From assembly GCA_900088475.1 (NCBI GenBank), contig FLMG01001891.1, forward strand, positions 1 through 28,200: 28,200 bases of DNA, given 5' to 3'. This stretch comes from Hyphochytrium catenoides. Taxonomy: Eukaryota; Sar; Hyphochytriomycetes; Hyphochytriales; Hyphochytriaceae. The notes under the pieces were generated by a model. It saw nothing but the letters and a program-made list of their open reading frames with translations. It was not told the DNA's origin and did no database searches. A program made the translations under genes and the position numbers. The stretch's first letter is position 1, and every line of letters begins with the position of its first letter. This document shows, one piece after another, positions 22,515-28,200 of the stretch.

Positions 22515-25500
22515 TCATCTGACAAGGACTACAGTGCGGCAACCTCTAAACGGGTTACAGACCTTTTGGTGGGTTTCCCAGTACAATACGTGAGGCCTAG
22601 TGGACAGTGAGAACGCTTCCAAGTGGATATATTGGGTGCTGACGTTCGTCTCTTTTGCTTCCTGCGTACAGCTATGAGATGAACGAGACCTGCGGGAGCG
22701 ATGGGACACTCGCTATGGGCTTCAACATCTACATCCTCATGAAGCAGGTATACTTTCTGTCCCGGCCCTTGATCGCTCTCAGAACACGTCTGAATCTCCC
22801 GGTAAATCCTGTACTCCAAACATACTCCGAACTCATTCATCCTACCTCGTTATCACATAGCTTATGGATGCAGAACCTGAACTCGCCAAAGAGTTCAAGC
22901 CTAAAGTTAGAGCAGCGGGCTCTGAAGCAAATTCACTAAAAGCAATCCGTTCTGCAGTGGGCAAGGCGGTTGGCGCCTCTGTCGCTGTTGATGCTGTGGG
23001 TCAAGTCTTTTCCAATGTCAACTATGCCATCAAAGCGGGACTGGGGTAAGATTTCTTTGCATACTTAGCACCTTCTTAACAAAGACCTGACGGACAATCT
23101 ATCTGTCCTTCCTTTGAATACTGTGCCGCACCAGGTTGGACGGCGGACGACAGCAGTTTAGCTACTCTTTAACCTATTCTTTCTTTGAGAAGAACTGTGC
23201 TAGGGTGGAGGTAGGTGCCCGCTCACTTTTGTCGTCCGCACCTCTTCCCGCCTCTACCGTAAGGCTGTCGTGTGACACTTTACCGGTATTCAAAGTACTG
23301 AAGTACCCCGGTTTGACCAGTCAGTTCCACCGTGTGACTTAACTCGCTCTGACTTCAATTCACTGCCAGTTTGCATTTATCTTGCGTTAACCTTTAGCCT
23401 CTAACCCGAAAGAGACTAAACAGCTCTATAAACGGAGTTTCTAATGCTTTGCCATGGGAACTCTTGAATGCAGATTCTCTGGAGTCATAACGGGGACAGA
23501 AATATTCTTCTGCCCTTCTACTTCCCGATCCACCCCATCTGCTACTGCCTGACCAAGGAAGCAAAAGAGAACCTGCTTCTAGGAGTGGACAGAGGAAGTG
23601 AAAAGCTCACTTCGTTTTCAAAGAAGGCAATGGACCTAATAGCACAAATGAGGGTAAGTCCTCTTCCTCACCATATCGTGCACTATCTTATCTGCTGAGT
23701 AGTGCGATGAAATCCGATCCTGCTGCTCTCACTTCTGCCCTTAGCAGTTCACGGTGCCCCTTGAGAATCTACTACGTGCCGCTGATGACCAGCGTTTCCC
23801 TCTGACTCTTTGTGAACTTTGTTGCAAGGACTACCGATCAATGGTTAAATGGGAACGACCCCATAATCTACTTTTTTGAAAGCCTTGGAAAGACTAATAA
23901 CGCTTCTCTGCTCTGTTTACAGCATCAATCCTATCTAGTGCGAGAGCGTTCTTTCCTCCTTCCCATCTCACGCAACGGGGATCTGTTCCAGTCCATCTCC
24001 TTTATGCTTGCCATCGCCATCAACCTTATCATCTTCTTCTTCTACTCTGCAATCACTGTGGACTCTGAGCCAGTTTTGATGGTAACTGGCAGCAATGGCG
24101 TGAACGAGAAGGAGACAGAAATAACACAGAACATCCTTAGTTTCTTAGGATTCTGCCAGGTAAATGGGTTTGCGTATCAGTACCTTTCTGCCACTTTCCG
24201 CCATCAATATCTTGACTGTGGATGAATATTTGTTTCACAGTGTGCTTTAGCTAGGGTAGCTGTTGTTTCTCTATTTCCTTCTTTAGTCTCTGACAGATGA
24301 GTGTGAACCGTGGTAGCTCAAGATTCTGTGTTATAGGCAATGAGCTCTTTTATGTGTTCGCTGACCCCTCGCTCTATCTAGTTCATCACCTCTCTTCTGG
24401 TGGTGTTGAGTTTTCTTATAAACGAAGGGCCTCCTATACTCGAAAAGAACTGGAAAATGTGGCGAGAGAACCTTCGTGCAAGACCTGATGATGGAGAACA
24501 AGATCACGGTGCGTCTTAGGATCATATGCCAGGCGGAAGTTTGATGAAGAGATACGGGGGAAAATTTTGATAAGAACATACGTAGCCATAAGACGGTGGT
24601 TCTTATCAAGATTGTTTTCTGCCCTACAGCTTCCGATGAGCTAGAGTACAACAACATCAAAGAGGAAGTGCGCTTTCCTTTCTTTGGTACGTAGCTCTCA
24701 TTTGGGTCTCCTAGTGCCTCTCTCCAGCACTTTCGGTTCCAGTAGTCCATTTTTTCTTCCACTTGTGTCGCTTCTACCTCGGACTCTATTGCTATTACCA
24801 GGAACATGTATCTTTGTCAACAAACTTGTCGAGACTACCGTAGCACTAAGTACCGACTGCATTAGTCGCAAATACGCATCTATCGTCTCTCATTTCTATC
24901 ATTTCTTTCTTTCAGACAATCGTTTGAAGTGGCGCGATCGAGTGGTCAACAGCTTTGTGCTGCTTGCACTGCTTCTGCGAGAACCTGTAGTTCTTTACTA
25001 CTGCGCATACATCACACTCTCAATCCTGGGGCAGAGAGTAGATATTCTATTCTTTGCTTTCCATCTTCTGGACATTGTCCATAGATTTCCGGTATGTCAC
25101 CGCGTCCTCCATCCCTTATAGTTTTGGGTCAAGCTTCTATCCGTTCCAATACATCCTTGCCTAGTAAGCTAGGCGATGGACCTATGACTTATTGCTCTGT
25201 ATTTAGCCTTTGCTCCATGCAGGCCGAATTCCTAGCCTTTTGCAGTTCTCGAAGGGGGCCTCACCTGCACTAGCTGTTTTACCTACTTACTTCTGATCTA
25301 CGTTGTACATCACAGATTCTTCGCAATGTCATTCAAGCCATCATCACACCATGGAAGACCCTTGCTTTGACCGCGCTTCTGTATATTGTCATGGTTTACA
25401 TTTTTAGTCTTTTCGGCTTTAAATTCTTCCGTCCGGACTACGTTAGTGAAGAGGACAAAGCGGAGAACCCCGGTCTCTGGAGGTGCCAAAAAGTCTCAGA

Positions 25501-27032
25501 ATGCTTCTTTCTTACGCTTGATCAAGGCTTCAAGTCTGGTGGTAAGAGTCTGCGCTCGAGTTGATGAGGAGAAAAGCTAAAAGCGGTTCTCCTTCATAAT
25601 TCTGAGGGGTTATCTTTCTCTCAGCTCTTGCACTCCTGTACAATTCTTTTCACTCCGCTGCGTCACAGACATGGATGTCCATTGAACTGGTCCGAAGTCA
25701 CGCCTTCTTGAACCGCCTTGGGCTAGAAGTTGCCATGTCACTATCTGATATTTGCTCAACCTTGTACCTGTCTTCTTTCCCTATCAGGCGGCATTGGTGG
25801 CTTCCTTCAGCAGCACGAAGCCGGGTCGAACTATTACTATTATCGTCTCTCGTTTGACATGCTGTACAACGTCGTTTTGATGATTGTTCTCCTGAACATT
25901 GTCTTCGGTATTATTGTGGATACCTTTGCTGACCTCCGACAGGAGCATAAGGAAAGGGAAGATGATCTCCTCAATCTGTGCTTTATCTGTTCTCTTCATA
26001 GAAGTCATTTTGAGCGCGTCAACCCTGGAGGTGAGTCAACTATTATTGATATCTGACAGGCGTCTTTCTTCGGCCCACCTAACTTCGTCCGTTTTCATCC
26101 ACTTCCTTCCTCCCATAGCTTTTCGCCAGCACCGCAAGCGTGATCACAACGCCTATCATTACCTTTGCCTCTTTGCTCACATTACCTTCAAAGATGTGAC
26201 GGAGTATTCGGGACTAGAGAAGTTTATTGCGTCTAAAGTTTCGATGGGAGATGGAAGTTTTTTCCCTATTCATAGAGCCCTCATCTTAGAGAGAGAGGAA
26301 AATGAGGTAGATACTGACATTACGTTCGACCTATGCTTGCCTCTATCATCAGTATTCCTCTTTTCTCCTTAGATCAATCATCGTCGTTGGGTGGTAGCGA
26401 TAGACGGCTGCGGGACTGTTTGTTATGGCAAATGGTTTTCTTTCCTTTCTCATGGGATCGAGGAGAATTTGGTTTCCTTTCTTTGCTGGTTCCTTTGCGT
26501 CGTTTCCTCTTTCACCTCTTAAATTTCCTGCCTGTCCTCAGATTCTCACATACGCTTCCCATGGTACAATCCACCTTCACTTTAGACGTTGCCTAAGGAA
26601 CGACTATTGGAGGACGATGATGAGCCATCTTCTTCTTCCGTTGGCGATCTAGAGCGCTCAAAGAAGCCCCAGGGGGAGACTCAGAGACAGCTTAGTGAGA
26701 TGCAGAGCGCGATAAAGTCCCTTGTCATTGCCCTAGAGAGTCTAAAAACAGCAAGGTAAATGGCAACTTTGCTGCTGTGCTCACCGCTCTATAGTCAAAA
26801 CTCTTCCAGGCCTATCCCGCTCTAAGTATATGGTCACCCTGGTGGTCCATGCCCTGCCCTCGCAAGTCAATCTACGTCTGACCAGAGACTCTTTCTTTCT
26901 TCCAGCTTCACTGATCCAGACGTCAAGCACGACCTTTCCGCACTTGCTAAGAATCAAAAGCAAATTTTGGATCTTCTTTCCTCCACTTCTCCTCGTCCGC
27001 GCTCTGCCCCCAGCTTCGTAGCAGAGAAGTAG
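9920..27032 (+). CDS. ITPR: Inositol 1,4,5-trisphosphate receptor-like Ca2+ release channel
   Basis: Tetrameric intracellular Ca2+ release channel family, normally in the ER or acidic stores. My model has about 47 exons and about 3,118 residues (animal IP3Rs are near 2,700). The start is the ATG at 9920, and the stop TAG is at 27030-27032. Order of parts: suppressor/MIR region (residues about 30-560), RIH-type helical repeats (to about 2100), RIH-associated domain (about 2120-2350), six-segment channel (about 2530-2960), zinc-binding module (about 2940-2975) and coiled-coil-like tail. Diagnostic short matches include KYFRDCLFEV, SLWEIEMDN, HCHIDRDPQ, TELCQGPCYEAQE and NIVFGIIVDTFADLR. Every intron is GT-AG and phases agree throughout. 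Less certain are the exon 4 start (11471 or 11399), the exon 8 end (12925 or 12844), the exon 24 start (18391) and the exon 42 interior (24631-25091). Exon coordinates are listed under the regional entries. RyR is excluded by length and by the IP3R-like N-terminus. Confidence 0.93.
12715..15740 (+). other. IP3R-like gene, exons 8-14: alpha domain and first helical repeats
   Basis: Exons: 12715-12925, 13002-13336, 13489-13743, 13884-14126, 14295-14841, 15091-15399, 15541-15740. This covers the RIH (RYDR_ITPR) region. RYEQYIALLTDF matches the animal YRKNQEYIAKQF helix. Exon 10 aligns with the animal helix pair around LLxNNRxLLE (here LLKENRALIEGLDV). Exon 12 has RKELCNILLHCHIDRDPQ, one of the clearest IP3R signatures. 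Exon 13 contains an acidic spacer (EDVEEEEEDEA) and the helix VVIKIKEEICEILTLV. Most IP3-contacting Arg/Lys/Tyr residues of the mammalian alpha domain do not align to equivalent residues here. Confidence 0.8.
15954..20520 (+). other. IP3R-like gene, exons 15-29: central helical solenoid
   Basis: Exons: 15954-16036, 16142-16268, 16343-16386, 16579-16633, 16717-16914, 17042-17097, 17185-17343, 17469-17794, 17909-18262, 18391-18549, 18719-18920, 19026-19314, 19694-19852, 20008-20160, 20342-20520. The second RIH-type region is recognised by TRRLLRNLEAHRHVISLI in exon 19 (animal LLRNMGAHAVVLELL) and YRLSFVFLRLFCRGSAANQ in exon 21. Exons 22 and 23 follow the animal order of helices (LHFLRQLAGG; YYIELIGVLAACARGN). 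Several exons are tiny (44, 55 and 56 bp). The 379-bp intron at 19315-19693 holds nothing I can identify. Confidence 0.8.
20785..22435 (+). other. IP3R-like gene, exons 30-35: RIH-associated domain
   Basis: Exons: 20785-20839, 20980-21118, 21343-21396, 21530-21723, 21985-22128, 22272-22435. This is the best conserved cytosolic part. LGNGLLNGWNEANQ matches animal LAIALLEGGNTTIQ; FFPQIVKRMNFLLQEI matches the FFKVFYDRMKVAQQEI helix; CRFLQLLVENHYEPNQ and TELCQGPCYEAQE are near-identical to RIH-associated motifs. This region couples cytosolic ligand binding to the pore in the family. The 54-bp exon 32 is a Ser/Gly/Asp-rich linker. Confidence 0.9.
22489..22514. repeat. (GA)13 microsatellite in an IP3R-like intron
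   Basis: A perfect GA dinucleotide run lies in the intron 22436-22671, within a purine-rich stretch from about 22450. The intron is spliced from a GTAAGA donor to a GTACAG acceptor on either side. Confidence 0.85.
22672..24508 (+). other. IP3R-like gene, exons 36-41: pre-channel linker, S1 and S2
   Basis: Exons: 22672-22747, 22861-23045, 23135-23210, 23474-23653, 23923-24159, 24382-24508. FNIYILMKQ matches the animal HNIYILAHQ helix. Exons 38-39 form the beta-strand linker before the pore (FFEKNCARVE; CYCLTKEAKENLL). S1 is in exon 40 (SFMLAIAINLIIFFFYSAI), followed by an acidic luminal-side loop. S2 is in exon 41 (FITSLLVVLSFLI). Confidence 0.85.
23748..23843 (+). other. Candidate in-frame cassette exon before S1
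   Basis: Inside the 269-bp intron 23654-23922 lies a 96-bp stretch of exactly 32 stop-free codons. It is preceded by a pyrimidine-rich acceptor (TCTGCCCTTAGCAG) and followed by a weak donor (ATG|GTTAAA). Both flanking introns would be phase 0, so inclusion would add 32 residues before S1. Animal IP3Rs align well without it, so I left it out of the main model. Confidence 0.3.
24631..25091 (+). other. IP3R-like gene, S2-S3 loop to S4 (exon interior unresolved)
   Basis: The whole interval is open in one frame from the acceptor at 24630 to the donor at 25092 and joins both neighbours in phase. TLLLLPGTCIFVNKL resembles the animal S3 region (TLFLLG with NK further on). REPVVLYYCAYITLSILGQ and FFAFHLLDIVHRFP correspond to S4 and the S4-S5 linker. 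A stretch near 24690-24800 is Ser/Leu/Pro-rich, and plausible donor and acceptor sites inside it (for example GTAGCT at 24691, TACCAG at about 24800) mean an intron may be hidden here. Confidence 0.6.
25316..26030 (+). other. IP3R-like gene, pore region: S5, selectivity filter, S6
   Basis: Exons 25316-25541 and 25788-26030. S5 is LALTALLYIVMVYIFSLFGF. A luminal loop of about 40 residues is followed by the pore helix and filter, split by a phase 1 intron: the exon ends in SGG-G and the next begins GC-GGC, giving SGGGIGG. S6 is MLYNVVLMIVLLNIVFGIIV, leading into DTFADLRQEHKERE, which is almost identical to animal IP3Rs. The filter Asp of GGGVGD (IP3R) and GGGIGD (RyR) is Gly here; the bases at the start of the second exon (GCGGCATTGGTGGC) show this directly. 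Confidence 0.9.
26119..27032 (+). other. IP3R-like gene, zinc-binding module and C-terminal tail
   Basis: Exons 26119-26306, 26586-26755 and 26906-27032. LCFICSL at the end of the preceding exon (CxxC) pairs with RQHRKRDHN here (H-x4-H), as in the C2H2-type fold that links S6 to the cytosolic domains in animal IP3Rs. HYLCLFAHITFKDVTEYSG follows the family closely. The tail is acidic, then helical with heptad-like spacing (RQLSEMQSAIKSLVIALESL), and ends in a Ser/Pro-rich stretch. This corresponds to the C-terminal coiled coil used in tetramer assembly. Confidence 0.85.
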
Positions 27033-27274
27033 AGATACTTTGTCAACTGGCACCAACTACTATAATATACTAAGTATAGAACTAGTATACCAAAAAGGGT
27101 GTCTCTTACTTGCCAAATTAGGAAGGTCACATCCCTAAACTCTAGAAGAAAAGGGGGATAAGAGCTAACGGCAGGTAGTCTGAACAAGAGGTCGCAGGAA
27201 CCTATGTTAGTCTCCTTCATTCTCCGCAGAGATATAAGGATGATCATGAAGATAAATCTCGTTTCTCAACTGTT
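27033..27274. other. Intergenic spacer between convergent genes
   Basis: About 240 bp separate the IP3R stop at 27032 from the stop of the minus-strand gene at 27275. It should hold both 3' ends. An AT-rich patch (ACTATAATATACTAAGTATAG) lies near 27057-27077; I see no gene. Confidence 0.6.
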
Positions 27275-28141
27275 CTAGACCGTTTTCTTGCTCTCTCCAT
27301 GCCCGCCACTGCCCTTAACTAACTCCAGCACTCGTTTGTAGTCATTGTCACTGCCAACGGCAATGAGCCGGCGGCCTAAACAGAAAATCGGATACGTGTC
27401 AGTTTAGAGTTGACGGAAGGGATCTCGAGAGTCACGCTGTAAGGGAGATGATATAAAGAGACAAAAACGCATTGGACTCACGTCTGCCCGATCTCTGCTT
27501 CGTGGCTGTGTCTATCACTGCAAAAGGAAATAGGTCCTTTCGCAGCCCATTGGTATCAGAGGGTGACAAGGAGGATGCTTCCTCAGTCTCACGAGCCAAC
27601 TCCCAGTATCTCTTGCAGGAGATGCCAGACTTGGCATCTTCCATTGTCTGACAAGCGGTAAAGCAGCGAAGGATGGCGTTAGGTTCTAAAAACTACGAAG
27701 ACTGACCTCAAATTTACCACTTCCGGGAGCAAAAAGGTGATAGTACATTACCCGCCAAGAACCCACATGTCTCATTCTCATCTACAACTCAGGCACTACT
27801 AAGGCTCACCCTTACCTTCCACATCTCCATCTTCCTGCCTCTGATGACTGCGTAGTGCTCCGTCCATTGCCCAAAGAGTCCATCCGTTCGCTTCCAAACC
27901 GTTCCCGCCCAGTCCGCCTGCATCTTGGTCGCAACGATCTTTGACCCTTTATTGGCGACATAGCGAAGATGCTGAGTGCGGAAGACGGCCTACGGGAAGA
28001 GATCAGGATGAGTAGCCCCGGAAAAGAGAAGTTTAGCAGCGACAGTCTTTCCTGATCCCGACCCCAAGTGTGAAGCCTCGCATATACCGTCCTTCCATCT
28101 TCCGCGTTGGCGTTCGAAATACATCCCCTTCCTACTATCAT
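27275..28141 (-). CDS. Small PH-domain-like protein
   Basis: Model: complement of exons 27275-27375, 27482-27647, 27816-27989 and 28088-28141, giving 165 codons including TAG. Introns are about 98-168 bp, all GT-AG with matching phases (donors GTAAGG and GTGAGT, acceptors CCCGTAG and CTGTTTAG). The layout resembles a pleckstrin-homology domain: a basic, Trp-containing first hairpin (TVWKRTDGLFGQWTEHYAVI, then GRKMEMWK), a variable loop, a strand FPFAVIDTATKQR, then RLIAVGSDNDYKRVLELV where the last helix normally sits. The usual Trp of that helix is Tyr. If it is a PH domain it could bind phosphoinositides or a protein partner. The ATG at 28141 is the first of this exon, but the frame stays open to the window edge, so the protein may extend further. 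It converges on the IP3R-like gene. Confidence 0.55.
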
Positions 28142-28200
28142 TGTCGAGTTACGTGGTCTTCTGTTCGCATTTGGGCTACGCTTGTTTCGGTTCGCATTTG

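Noticed and set aside
1-28200. Search for tRNA or rRNA genes, CRISPR arrays and transposon ends
   Set aside because: None was seen. The repeats present are simple or minisatellite repeats without terminal inverted repeats or a transposase-like frame.

Overview
The window is nuclear DNA from an intron-rich eukaryote. Gene after gene can be joined only across GT-AG introns of roughly 65-350 bp with pyrimidine-rich acceptors. The main gene encodes an inositol 1,4,5-trisphosphate receptor (IP3R) type channel. That family is absent from land plants and most fungi, and this copy is very divergent from animal ones, so a protist or alga fits best. I do not assign a lineage. All exon boundaries below are hand-spliced: each was chosen because a GT donor, an AG acceptor and the reading phase agree.

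Layout, left to right. (1) 1-6294, minus strand: two tandem members of one unrecognised multi-pass membrane protein family. The first (1-600) runs off the left edge; the second (3137-6294) is complete, with four exons and 823 residues. Between them (601-3136) lie a telomere-like motif, GA-rich purine tracts and a GCA/GGA minisatellite of about 580 bp. (2) 6295-8178: no convincing gene, a few candidate minus-strand exons. (3) 8179-9722, minus strand: one or two small multi-exon membrane-protein genes, modelled with low confidence. (4) 9920-27032, plus strand: the IP3R-like gene, about 47 exons and about 3,100 residues. It has an N-terminal suppressor/MIR region, RIH-type helical repeats, an RIH-associated domain, a channel domain, a C-x2-C/H-x4-H zinc-binding module and a coiled-coil-like tail. 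(5) 27275-28141, minus strand: a small PH-domain-like gene converging on the IP3R gene.

The most interesting points are in the IP3R gene. Its pore filter reads GGGIGG where animal IP3R/RyR channels have GGGxGD, and most of the basic residues that coordinate IP3 in mammals seem to be missing. The ion selectivity or the ligand may therefore differ. The tandem membrane family on the left is the best candidate for something undescribed. The PH-like gene could also bind phosphoinositides, but two adjacent genes do not show a shared pathway.
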